Both the position numbers and the translations under genes were made by a program. A stretch of DNA of 64,000 bases, taken from the NCBI GenBank assembly GCA_964397425.1, contig CAYNID010000002.1, positions 186,001 to 250,000 of the forward strand. Direction: 5' to 3'. Numbering within the stretch: the first letter of the stretch is position 1; the number at the start of each line of letters is the position of its first letter. The DNA comes from Hallerella sp964397425. Its GTDB lineage: Bacteria > Fibrobacterota > Fibrobacteria > Fibrobacterales > Fibrobacteraceae. The notes below the pieces were generated by a model, which was not told the DNA's origin, searched no databases, and saw only the letters and a list, made by a program, of their open reading frames with translations. Positions 26,229 through 34,514 of this stretch are shown in pieces.

Positions 26229-26783
26229 ATGAACGAAGAACGCAGAAAATTACGCGATGAAGTTTATACGGAAATGATGCTTGCGCAGGCGCGCCTTTCC
26301 AAAGACCAGAATACCCGGATGGGAGCCGTTTTGGTGTCTGGCGATGGACGTGTTCTCAGTACGGGATACAACGGCGCACCGGCTAGTTTTGACGACGCGA
26401 CGATTCCCTATACGCGTGAAAAGCGGAAACTGGCTTATGATTTGCTGGATGCGGAATCCGGGGAAGTCGTTTCGCATCATGAATTTGAAGCGAACAAGTA
26501 TCCGTTCATGGTGCATGCCGAAATCAATGCGTTGCACTATGCCCGTGGAAAAGTTCCGCCCGGTTCCAAACTCTATGTCATCGGATTTCCCTGCGAACGC
26601 TGCGCGCTGGAAATCGCGCTTTCCGGAGTGTCTGAAATTTTTGTCACTAAAGATGATTACGACGTGAATTCCTCTTTGAACAATAGCCGGGACACCGCTT
26701 ATTATATGTTCGCCCAAGCGGGCATTCTCGTGACAATTTGCGGAAAACGATACCGCCCGGCCATCTCTTCTCCCAGAAATTGA
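26229..26783 (+). CDS. dCMP/cytidine deaminase family protein
   Basis: 184 residues from the ATG at 26229 with GGAG about 8 bases before. The zinc-dependent deaminase motifs are HAEINA (catalytic Glu) and PCERC. Its size and the RLSKDQNTRMGAVLV and STGYNGAP segments fit a dCMP deaminase, which makes dUMP for thymidylate synthesis. The tail after GKRYRPA is short. Confidence 0.9.
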   Translation: MNEERRKLRDEVYTEMMLAQARLSKDQNTRMGAVLVSGDGRVLSTGYNGAPASFDDATIPYTREKRKLAYDLLDAESGEVVSHHEFEANKYPFMVHAEINALHYARGKVPPGSKLYVIGFPCERCALEIALSGVSEIFVTKDDYDVNSSLNNSRDTAYYMFAQAGILVTICGKRYRPAISSPRN

Positions 26784-26913
26784 CCTTTGATTTCGCCTTG
26801 ATAGCGAAGTTTTTCGCTTTCGCCGTTAAAAAGGAGACGAAATTTTCGTTCAAGCCTTGAAATTTTTCTAAATTTGGCGCGGAAATAGCTAACATCATCT
26901 ACCGAGGTAAAAT

Positions 26914-27231
26914 ATGGCTGAGAACGAAAAAAACGAAACCCCTGAAATCAAGACCGAAATTGTCGCACCGGAAACGAATGCATCCGCGAAAAAGTCCGAA
27001 AAGACCGATCCTGCGAAGAAATCTGCCAGAAAGCCTCGGCGTCGTCCGTCCGGCAAGTTCGGACAGGCTTCCAAGAAACCGGCCGTCCTCTCGGATACGC
27101 TTGCGGACCGCTTTGGCGAAGCTCTCGCTGGAAAACTCAAACGCGGGATAGAAGACGACATCAAGCGTAAAATCAAGGCGGCCCAGGCAGACCCCAAGGT
27201 TCAGCAGGCTAGCGCCAAGTTCGGCAAGTAA
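26914..27231 (+). CDS. Small Lys/Ala-rich protein of unknown function
   Basis: A 105-residue protein. The first half is disordered and highly charged (KKSARKPRRRPSGKFG). The second half predicts a helix (LSDTLADRFGEALAGKLKRGIEDDIKRKI). A TAAATTTG box lies upstream, GAGGT precedes the ATG, and a terminator follows, so it is a single-gene unit. The basic patch might bind nucleic acid. It is not a recognised family. Confidence 0.7.
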   Translation: MAENEKNETPEIKTEIVAPETNASAKKSEKTDPAKKSARKPRRRPSGKFGQASKKPAVLSDTLADRFGEALAGKLKRGIEDDIKRKIKAAQADPKVQQASAKFGK

Positions 27232-27251
27232 TCGGTTTGTTCGATGATTGA

Positions 27252-27280
27252 AATCCGCAGGTTGACCTGCGGATTTTTTA
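27252..27280. terminator. Bidirectional terminator between the small basic gene and the cyclase gene
   Basis: AATCCGCAG and CTGCGGATT form the stem around GTTGAC, followed by TTTTTATTT on the plus strand. It overlaps the last bases of the convergent cyclase gene. Confidence 0.85.
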
Positions 27281-30214
27281 TTTGGACGAGGCCACGTAAA
27301 TGCCGTCCCAAGGCGTTCCCGGGGGAACCGGCGGATTGAGGGCGTATTCCCGGCAACGTTCCATGAACACTTCTGACGGGGTGGGACGCGCGCCCGGATC
27401 TTGACTTTGCAGATGAGGCTCTAAAAGTTTGGATTCTTCGAAAGCGACTGCGGCCTTTTCCCATTCTCCGGCAAAGTAAAGGTCTTGGGCTTTTTTCCAA
27501 AACGAACACAGCAATTTGAATCTTCCCGCTTCGGGGTCGTCTTGATGGCAGAGGACTTCGTAAACTTGAACCGCTTCGCTTTTGCCGACGACTTTCAGCC
27601 TGTCGATGGGCCGTGAAATGAATTCTTCGCGGTAATCGTTTTTGTCTTCCGGATCGTGGCTGCCGGTCAAGGTTTCTTCGCTCACCAAGATATATGTTCC
27701 GTATTGCTTGCCAATGCTTTCCAGCCTTGAGGCGAGGTTCACCGCGTCTCCCATGATGGTGTAATTTTTCCTCGACTCTGATCCCATGTTGCCAACGAGG
27801 ATGTCTCCGGAATTGATGCCGATGCGCGTGTGCATTTGGTAAACGCTTTCTGGAAACGAAACGTTTTTGGGCAAATCGTGTCCTTTGTGATTTTTGTGGC
27901 GTTTCCAGTTTTCACGGATGGCCTTTTGCGCTTTCTGCATGGAGATGGCGCTTTGGAGGGCGTGCCGGCGTTGGAATTTTATGGGAGAAGGCGCTCCGAA
28001 GAACGCGATGATGGCGTCGCCTTCGTATTTGTCGAGAGTCCCCTGATTTTCGTCCTTGATGATGTCCGTCATGGCAGTCAAATAATCGTTCAGCAGGTCC
28101 ACTAATTTTTTGGGGTCGCCAATCTGTTCCGAAAAAGAGGAAAATCCCTGGATGTCCGTGAAAAATGCCGTCAGGTATTTTTTTTCGCCGCCCAGTTCGG
28201 GCTCCTTTTCGTTCGAGAGCATTTCATCGATTAGTTTGTCCGAAATATACTGTTTGAACGATTTGTCGAGGAATGTCTTGTCGCGGTTTTCAAAGTAAAA
28301 TCGCACGAAGAAAGAGCCGAGGAACGCGAGAACGCCTTCGATGAGGAAGGTCGCGCATCCGATGTAGACTCCTTTTGAAAAGAAGAAGTAAGAAATGGCG
28401 ATGTCAAAGAAAAAGAGCAGCAGTAAAAACGCTGCGGCGAAATATTGCGAAGCGAATAGTCCGATGAGAATCGCTGCCACTGCGGTGACGGCGTAGAGGA
28501 TCGCATTCGGAAAGTCGGACTGGATGTAATCGTTTTTGAGAATGTTGTCGATAATCGTCGCATGTACGAGAACGGCGGGGAAGTGGTCTTCGTGCGGAGC
28601 CGCGTAAAAGTCGAACATGGCGGGTGCGGCGCTTCCCAAAATGAAAATTTTTCCTTGGTATGTTTCGGGGGGAATTCGCCCTTCGATGACGTCGTAATAG
28701 GACAAATGTCCAAACGTCCGGTTCGCCGGGGGAATGTTGTATGCGCTCCGGAAGTTCAGCAGGAAATTGCCGTGTTCATCGATGGGAATGCGCTTGCGTT
28801 TTCCGAAGCGGAGCTCCTCGCCGGGAAGCAGCTTTTCAAAGGCGTTTGTATCCGCCTGGTAAAGGTCTTCGAGAACATCGGAAGAAAGAATGGAATAATT
28901 GGGAATCCAACGCTCTTCATCCTTGTCGAAGTGGAAGTCCAGCGGAGCGGATATCCAGAGGGAAGAGCCTTCGGAAAGGGAATTTATCTGCGATTCGTAG
29001 GCGGCGAAAGATTCTTTATCGTAATTGGTCAGTTCGCTGTCGCCCGGTTCAAAATCGCCATCGGCCGTCAAGATGAAAACATTGCCCGCGGAATCCTTTT
29101 GGATGCGGATCTGCGGAGACAGTTCCACGAAGGTTTCTGCCAGGCTGTCGTTCTGTGGCGACTTGGAAAGTATCTTCGCGTTTCGGATGATTTGCCGCAC
29201 CATGGGGAGCGTAATTTGCGGATATGTCGTACGGAGGCATCCCGAGGAGTCCCTGTAAATGCCGAAGGGCTTTCCCAAATCCGCGTAATTTCCCATTTCG
29301 ATTTTCACGGAGTCCGGATTGGTTCCGAATAAATACATCAGCGTGGCGATGGAAAAAATGGGGTAAATTTTTCCGGAATCTGTTGGCCAAAGTTCCGTGT
29401 TGGGGAAACGGTAGAACAGTTGCATCCGGCGCAAAACGCCATCGGGATCGGGAGTCGCGTTGGCGATGCCGAAGTTTTGCGAGGCGCGGGAAAGATCGGG
29501 GAAGATGTTGTCAAGAAGATCTTTTTGTTCGATATTTTCCGGCGCCGAAGATTGGTGCAAGTCAAAAGTCGGGCGGGCGGCGATATCCCTTGCGCGCTGG
29601 GCCGTGCTGAGGGGCGTCCATTGGGATTGGTGTTTGTAGTCGGTGCGGGAACTGAACGTGCCGCAAATGACGACGTTCGGGTTTTCGGCGATGGTCCTCA
29701 CCAGGATGGAGTCGTAATCGTATGCGGCGCGGATCTTTTCGAAATCCTTGCGCCATTCCTTTTCGGGATAGATGTGGTTCAGTACTTTTTCTGTACGGAG
29801 GGCGTTCCTGCTTCCGAAATCCGCATTTTTGAAAAGAATGTCGAACGCGATGGCTGCCGCTCCGCCTTCTTCGAGTTTTTGGACGACTTTGGCGTGCATT
29901 TCGCGAGTCCATTCGTTGTAGGGACCGTATTTGGCCAGCGAATTTTCGTCAATGTCGACAATGTAAATGTCGTTGGAATGGTCGGTGATTTTTCCGGAAT
30001 GGTATTTGGAAAAAACGTCGTAAAAAAGATATTCCGCCCGGTTTAAAATGGATTGCGGAATGAGCATCAAAAGAAGCGTCATGACGACGCCTGTCAACAT
30101 TCCGGCGAGCGTCCGCTTGATTTTTTTGGGATGTTTGAACTTCACGTGGGAAACATAGAAATATCCGTGGTGGAATTTGATTTTTTTCGAGCGACCGCTT
30201 GAAAAGGAATGCAT
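27278..30214 (-). CDS. CHASE2-domain adenylate/guanylate cyclase
   Basis: A 978-residue membrane protein. One transmembrane helix near residues 38-57 is followed by a large CHASE2 extracellular sensor (about 60-545; IYIVDIDENSLAKYGPYNEWTR is its typical start). A cluster of three helices follows (about 560-640, from AILYAVTAVAAILIGLFAS). The C-terminal class III cyclase domain (about 690-870) contains LTAFFTDIQGFSSFSE (metal Asp), DKYEGDAIIAFFGAP (second metal Asp) and NSGDILVGNMG. A short tail with an extra helical segment ends the protein. It makes cAMP (or cGMP) in response to an unknown outside signal. Confidence 0.93.
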   Translation of the reverse strand: MHSFSSGRSKKIKFHHGYFYVSHVKFKHPKKIKRTLAGMLTGVVMTLLLMLIPQSILNRAEYLFYDVFSKYHSGKITDHSNDIYIVDIDENSLAKYGPYNEWTREMHAKVVQKLEEGGAAAIAFDILFKNADFGSRNALRTEKVLNHIYPEKEWRKDFEKIRAAYDYDSILVRTIAENPNVVICGTFSSRTDYKHQSQWTPLSTAQRARDIAARPTFDLHQSSAPENIEQKDLLDNIFPDLSRASQNFGIANATPDPDGVLRRMQLFYRFPNTELWPTDSGKIYPIFSIATLMYLFGTNPDSVKIEMGNYADLGKPFGIYRDSSGCLRTTYPQITLPMVRQIIRNAKILSKSPQNDSLAETFVELSPQIRIQKDSAGNVFILTADGDFEPGDSELTNYDKESFAAYESQINSLSEGSSLWISAPLDFHFDKDEERWIPNYSILSSDVLEDLYQADTNAFEKLLPGEELRFGKRKRIPIDEHGNFLLNFRSAYNIPPANRTFGHLSYYDVIEGRIPPETYQGKIFILGSAAPAMFDFYAAPHEDHFPAVLVHATIIDNILKNDYIQSDFPNAILYAVTAVAAILIGLFASQYFAAAFLLLLFFFDIAISYFFFSKGVYIGCATFLIEGVLAFLGSFFVRFYFENRDKTFLDKSFKQYISDKLIDEMLSNEKEPELGGEKKYLTAFFTDIQGFSSFSEQIGDPKKLVDLLNDYLTAMTDIIKDENQGTLDKYEGDAIIAFFGAPSPIKFQRRHALQSAISMQKAQKAIRENWKRHKNHKGHDLPKNVSFPESVYQMHTRIGINSGDILVGNMGSESRKNYTIMGDAVNLASRLESIGKQYGTYILVSEETLTGSHDPEDKNDYREEFISRPIDRLKVVGKSEAVQVYEVLCHQDDPEAGRFKLLCSFWKKAQDLYFAGEWEKAAVAFEESKLLEPHLQSQDPGARPTPSEVFMERCREYALNPPVPPGTPWDGIYVASSK

Positions 30215-30264
30215 TTTTGCCGCAATTATGCGTATATTGAATGAGTAGTGTCAAAGGAGGCTCC

Positions 30265-30594
30265 ATGCTGATTGATTTTGAAAAGCTCCCCATTTTGGAA
30301 GGTCCCGGCATGAACCACGGGGCGGGAGAAATGTCCGCTCAGATATTCCCCTGGAATGGCGGAAAATTCATCCTGACGCGTTTGCATCCGAACAGTTCCA
30401 TTGGCCCGCATACGCAAGTTTCGGGAGACGACATCAATTATGTCGTTTCCGGTTCGGGCAAGGCGGTTTGCGACGGAAAGGAAGAACTCCTTTTGCCCGG
30501 GAGATGCCACGTTTGCCCCAAAGGCTCTTCGCATTCGATTGTCAACACGGGTTTTGACGACCTTGTGCTTTTTACGGTAGTCGGAAAGGATTGA
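30265..30594 (+). CDS. Cupin-domain protein
   Basis: 109 residues from the ATG at 30265, set by AAAGGAGG just upstream. One conserved beta-barrel cupin domain: LHPNSSIGPHTQVSGDDINYVVSGSG (motif 1) and PGRCHVCPKGSSHSIVN (motif 2), with metal-binding His residues. Single-domain cupins of this size are sensor or isomerase-like proteins; the substrate is unknown. It runs straight into a truncated sirtuin gene. Confidence 0.82.
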   Translation: MLIDFEKLPILEGPGMNHGAGEMSAQIFPWNGGKFILTRLHPNSSIGPHTQVSGDDINYVVSGSGKAVCDGKEELLLPGRCHVCPKGSSHSIVNTGFDDLVLFTVVGKD

Positions 30595-30595
30595 A

Positions 30596-30799
30596 ATGGA
30601 ATTTTTCCATTTTGCGACCGAAGCGGATTTTCGCGAGGTGGAACGTTTGAAAAAATCGCTCGATTCCGCGGAATCGGTATTGTTGGGCGCAGTGGCTGGA
30701 CTTTCGACTTCGGCGGGCTTCACCTATTCCGGGGAGCGGTTCTTCCGTTATTTTTCGGATATTGGGAATGTGATTTCTCGGCTGCAGCAGCCGGATTGA
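30596..30799 (+). pseudogene. Truncated class-M sirtuin (N-terminal fragment only)
   Basis: A 67-residue ORF matches the first part of SIR2-family (macrodomain-associated, class M) proteins: LKKSLDSAESVLLGAVAGLS, then TSAGFTYSGERFFRYFSD. It stops after about one quarter of the usual length of 270-300 residues, before the NAD-binding core is complete and before any zinc ribbon. The rest was not found downstream in any frame. It starts one base after the cupin stop, so it may still be translated, but it cannot be a working deacylase or ADP-ribosyltransferase. Confidence 0.7.
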
Positions 30800-30897
30800 G
30801 ATTCTCCTTGCTTTTTCTGCAAAAAAGATTACTTTATCTTGGAATTTCCGCATTTGGCGGAATGGCGAGTTTCACTATACCAAGGAGTTTCACTCTC

Positions 30898-31104
30898 ATG
30901 CGCGATTTGATTGAAAAGTTGATGAAAAAAGGTTTTTCTGTTCTTTTTTCGGAAGAAGGCGGATTTCCTGTCGTTCGGATTTTCCAGGGCACCGATTTGT
31001 CGCATCCGCTGAAAAGTTGCAGTTTGGGTTCGGGAGAATTCCGTGAAAACGTCGAAGAGGTTCTCCAGTCTATGATTCTTGATTTAGAACGCCATCCGCA
31101 ATAA
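30898..31104 (+). CDS. Hypothetical 68-residue protein
   Basis: The start at 30898 is chosen from AAGGAG about 10 bases upstream. The sequence MRDLIEKLMKKGFSVLFSEE continues with VVRIFQGTDLSHPL and ends LQSMILDLERHP. It looks like a compact alpha/beta protein with no recognised family. A TTATCTTGG box lies upstream. It is not linked in operon to the next gene. Confidence 0.6.
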   Translation: MRDLIEKLMKKGFSVLFSEEGGFPVVRIFQGTDLSHPLKSCSLGSGEFRENVEEVLQSMILDLERHPQ

Positions 31105-31155
31105 ACTCTGCCCGGGCTTTTCTATATTTGGCCGCGTCAACGAACGAGGTCCATT

Positions 31156-32727
31156 TTGTCAGTAAATCCAGAAATCGCGAAACGTCGAACTTTTGCCATC
31201 GTCAGTCACCCGGATGCGGGTAAAACGACAATCACCGAAAAGTTTCTTTGGTTTGGGAAGGTCATTCGCGAAGCGGGACACGTCCGCGCCAAGGCCAACC
31301 GCAGTTACACGGTCAGTGACTGGATGAAAATCGAACAGGACCGCGGAATTTCCGTGTCGAGTTCCGTTTTGAATTTTCCGTTTGAAGGTTGCTGGTTCAA
31401 TTTGGTGGATACGCCGGGGCACCAGGACTTTTGCGAAGACACTTACCGGGCTTTGACCGCTGTCGACTCGGCGCTGGTTTTAATCGACAGCGTGAACGGT
31501 GTCGAAAAGCAGACCATCAAACTGATGGAAGTCTGCCGAATGAGGCATACGCCAATCATTACGTTCATCAACAAGATGGATTTGGATGGGCGTCCGGTTT
31601 TGGATTTGTTGGATCAGATCGAATCGGTTTTGAAAATCAAAGCGATTCCGTTTACGCTCCCGATAGGAGTCGGCAAGCTCTTCAAGGGCGTCTATTGTAT
31701 CGCGGACAACACGTTCAACGTGTATGATGCCGGTTCCGGTCATCAGGAAATTTTGCAAATGTCCGGCCCGGATGATCCGAAGCTCGTGGAGCTTTGCGGC
31801 GAAAATTGGGTGAATCAATTCCGCGAAGAATACGACATGGTGACCGGCGGCATGGATCCTTTCGACCATGAACTTTTCCTCAAAGGGGAAATGTGCCCGG
31901 TCTTCTTTGGCAGCGCGGTGAACAATTTTGGCGTGAGGCAGCTTTTGAACGCCTTTGCGGATTTGGCTCCTGCGCCGATGCCGCGAGAAACGGATAAACG
32001 CGAAGTTTCTCCGGAAGAGGACAATTTTTCGGGTTTCGTGTTTAAAATCCAGGCGAATATGGATCCCAAACACCGCGACCGCACGGCGTTCCTCCGCATT
32101 TGTTCTGGAGAATTTCAACGCGGCGACAAAGTGTTCCACGTGCGCTCCGGGCGGGAAATCCGTTTGGCCGCTCCGACAGCATTTTTGGCGAAAGATAAAG
32201 AAGTCATCGACACGGCTTGGGCGGGCGACATTGTGGGAATCAACGATCCGGGACTTTTCCACATCGGCGATACGCTGACCAAAGGGGAAAAAATGAATTT
32301 TTCGGGAATTCCGGATTTTGCCCCGGAATTTTTTGCCCGGGTGACCCTTTTGAATCCGCTCAAATCCAAACAGTTGGCGAAGGGATTGAAAGAACTGACG
32401 GAAGAAGGGGCGACGCAGCTTTACCAACCGTTCAAATCCGCGATTCCTGTCATCGGCGTTGTGGGGGAACTCCAGTTCGACGTGCTCAAGTTCCGGTTGC
32501 TTTCGGAATACGGCGCGGATGTATCGCTAGACCGCATTCCCTCTTATGGTGTCCGCTGGATTGTGGGACCGGATGAAGACATTGAAAAATTTGTCGATGA
32601 AAACGGCATGGATTGTATGCGGGACAAAGAAGAGCGTTTTGTCTGCCTGTTCCCCAATGAATACCGCTTGAGCCTCGCCACGAAGAATTTCCCGTCTCTC
32701 CGTTTTGTCGAAACTTCGCTGGGGTAA
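31156..32727 (+). CDS. prfC: Peptide chain release factor 3
   Basis: A 523-residue translational GTPase that recycles RF1/RF2 from the ribosome. The G1 loop SHPDAGKTT, G2 region DRGISVSSSVLNF, G3 DTPGHQDF and G4 NKMD are clear, with RF3-type domains after them. Translation starts at TTG (31156) with CGAGGT about 8 bases before. A TATATTTG box lies upstream. Confidence 0.97.
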   Translation: MSVNPEIAKRRTFAIVSHPDAGKTTITEKFLWFGKVIREAGHVRAKANRSYTVSDWMKIEQDRGISVSSSVLNFPFEGCWFNLVDTPGHQDFCEDTYRALTAVDSALVLIDSVNGVEKQTIKLMEVCRMRHTPIITFINKMDLDGRPVLDLLDQIESVLKIKAIPFTLPIGVGKLFKGVYCIADNTFNVYDAGSGHQEILQMSGPDDPKLVELCGENWVNQFREEYDMVTGGMDPFDHELFLKGEMCPVFFGSAVNNFGVRQLLNAFADLAPAPMPRETDKREVSPEEDNFSGFVFKIQANMDPKHRDRTAFLRICSGEFQRGDKVFHVRSGREIRLAAPTAFLAKDKEVIDTAWAGDIVGINDPGLFHIGDTLTKGEKMNFSGIPDFAPEFFARVTLLNPLKSKQLAKGLKELTEEGATQLYQPFKSAIPVIGVVGELQFDVLKFRLLSEYGADVSLDRIPSYGVRWIVGPDEDIEKFVDENGMDCMRDKEERFVCLFPNEYRLSLATKNFPSLRFVETSLG

Positions 32728-32729
32728 GT

Positions 32730-34007
32730 GTGCGCGCGTCCTTCTTTTTGATGGTTTCCGCCATTCCGTTCTGCTTGTCTGCCTGCGTTTGCGGATCCCG
32801 GGAAGCGAAAACGGATTTTGCACAAATGGAGTCTTCGTCATCTTCGGCGGTTGAACCTCAATCCTCGACTGTGGAGGCTCCTTTGGCTGCCCCAAAAGAT
32901 TCGTCCGTATCGGAAGTTTCTTTTTTTGCCGTGGGCGATGTCCTGTTCCATGGAGCGTTGTTCAAGGAATGTGCCGAAGACTCATCCCGGTGCCATTTTG
33001 ACTATGTATTTGAATCGTGGAAAAAGGATATCCAGGCCGCGGATATCGCCGTTGTGAATCAGGAAACCATCTTTGTCCCGCGCAGCGAAGGGTACACGTC
33101 ATATCCGAATTTCGGATCTCCGGAAGAGGTGGGCTTGGCGGAATTGAACGCCGGTTTTGATATTGTGACCCATGCGACAAATCATACGATAGACCGTCGC
33201 GCCGAAGCGGTGGATTACACGCTTTCTTTTTGGATGGGGAAACCGGTGAAGGCCTTGGGAATTCACCCGACAAGAGAAGACAGGGATTCGGCTTTTACAT
33301 TGGAAAAAAACGGCATTCGTTTTGGATTCGTGAATTTCACGTATGGATTGAATGGACAAAAACTCCCGGCGGACAGGCCGTATTTGGTTGACGTTTTGGA
33401 TAGCGCGGATGAGTGGCTTCTTCAAATCCACCGGGCAGAAGCCGCGTCGGAAGTGACTGTCGCCTTTTTGCATTTTGGAACGGAATACACGGATCTTCCG
33501 ACGCAAGAAGCGATGCGGTTTGCAGAAAAAGCGATTGACGCGGGTGCGGACATTTTGGTGTGCGCGCATCCGCACGTGATTGAACCATTCGGCGTGTTCA
33601 CCACGAAGGCGGGAAACCGGGCGCTGGTTTACTGGTCGCTTGGCAATTTTGTTTCAAACCAGCAGGATATTTCAACGAATCTGGGTGGTGTCGCCAAATT
33701 TACCGTGCGCAAAGTTCAAAAAGGGGAAGACTTTCGCGTGGAAATCGCGCGGGCGTCGTTTGAAGGTTCGGTGACTCAGCAAGAAGTGGGGAATTACCGG
33801 GCGATACCCCTTTCGGATTATTCGGATTCTTTGGCGGATAAACACCGGCTCAAGGCGAAATTCCCCGATTTGACATTGTCGGAGTTGCAAAAGCGATTCC
33901 AGAAAACACTTGGCGAGGCTTCTCTTTGCGAAACGGAAACGGTTGAAGAGGCGTTGCCGCTGATAGTTCAAAATCTTTCGTCCGCGAAAAAGATTCCGTC
34001 ATTTTAA
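32730..34007 (+). CDS. CapA-family (poly-gamma-glutamate capsule type) lipoprotein
   Basis: 425 residues, starting at GTG two bases after prfC. A signal peptide ends in the lipobox LSAC (Cys19). A short Ser-rich linker (about 34-60) leads to the PGA_cap domain: FAVGDVLFHG, NQETIF, THATNHTIDR, LHFGTEYTD, AHPHVIEPF and YWSLGNFVSNQ. These residues resemble a calcineurin-like metallophosphoesterase site. The family includes CapA of capsule synthesis, but most members have no assigned reaction. It is likely anchored in the outer membrane or periplasm. Confidence 0.9.
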   Translation: MRASFFLMVSAIPFCLSACVCGSREAKTDFAQMESSSSSAVEPQSSTVEAPLAAPKDSSVSEVSFFAVGDVLFHGALFKECAEDSSRCHFDYVFESWKKDIQAADIAVVNQETIFVPRSEGYTSYPNFGSPEEVGLAELNAGFDIVTHATNHTIDRRAEAVDYTLSFWMGKPVKALGIHPTREDRDSAFTLEKNGIRFGFVNFTYGLNGQKLPADRPYLVDVLDSADEWLLQIHRAEAASEVTVAFLHFGTEYTDLPTQEAMRFAEKAIDAGADILVCAHPHVIEPFGVFTTKAGNRALVYWSLGNFVSNQQDISTNLGGVAKFTVRKVQKGEDFRVEIARASFEGSVTQQEVGNYRAIPLSDYSDSLADKHRLKAKFPDLTLSELQKRFQKTLGEASLCETETVEEALPLIVQNLSSAKKIPSF

Positions 34008-34514
34008 CGTTTATTTTTGACGTTTGAATGGATGTTCTGTCGAGAATTCCATCCGTTTTTGCCCTTTATCATTAACGGCGAAAATTTTTTGAAATGCGTG
34101 GCATTTGCCGAGCAGGGAAGACTTCACAACATTGTTGGACGCCGTGGGCGGGGAAGAAGTAGCGGGCAAGGCGCTCAAGTTACCTCAAGGACTAGGTTTG
34201 GACTTTGTAAAAATCCGAAATTAGGAATGCGGGTTGGGATTTCAACAGAAAAAACTTTTCTGTAAATGTGGAAAATTTTGCCCGGAGTCAATGCTTGGAT
34301 GAAAGCCGTTTTCGCTGAATGGAAATAAGTCATCCGGAGTATGGAGCGCAATCTCATTTTTAAAGCGCCTTTCAAATAGAAAGGCCGTTTTGCAAATAAG
34401 CTTTTTGTCAAAACAAAGAAATTCCATGCCGCAGCATGCCGGGAGCTTTTTGCATAAAAAACGCCCCGTCGACTCGAACGGGGCGTTTTGCAATGTGTTT
34501 GGCGAAGAGCGTTT
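34008..34514. other. Intergenic region with no recognised gene
   Basis: About 450 bases lie between the CapA-like gene and the valS terminator (34458-34489). The base mix is ordinary. A possible reading frame at 34017-34265 has no ribosome-binding site and no protein-like composition. No tRNA, 6S, tmRNA, SRP or RNase P motif was recognised. It may be a decayed gene or an unknown RNA. Confidence 0.4.
34458..34489. terminator. Bidirectional terminator of valS
   Basis: AAAACGCCCCGT and ACGGGGCGTTTT (12-base arms) have an eight-base loop. It lies just after the valS stop. Confidence 0.9.

Noticed and set aside
34017..34265. An 82-codon plus-strand frame after the CapA-like gene
   Set aside because: No ribosome-binding site and an unlikely amino acid composition. 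It is most likely chance.
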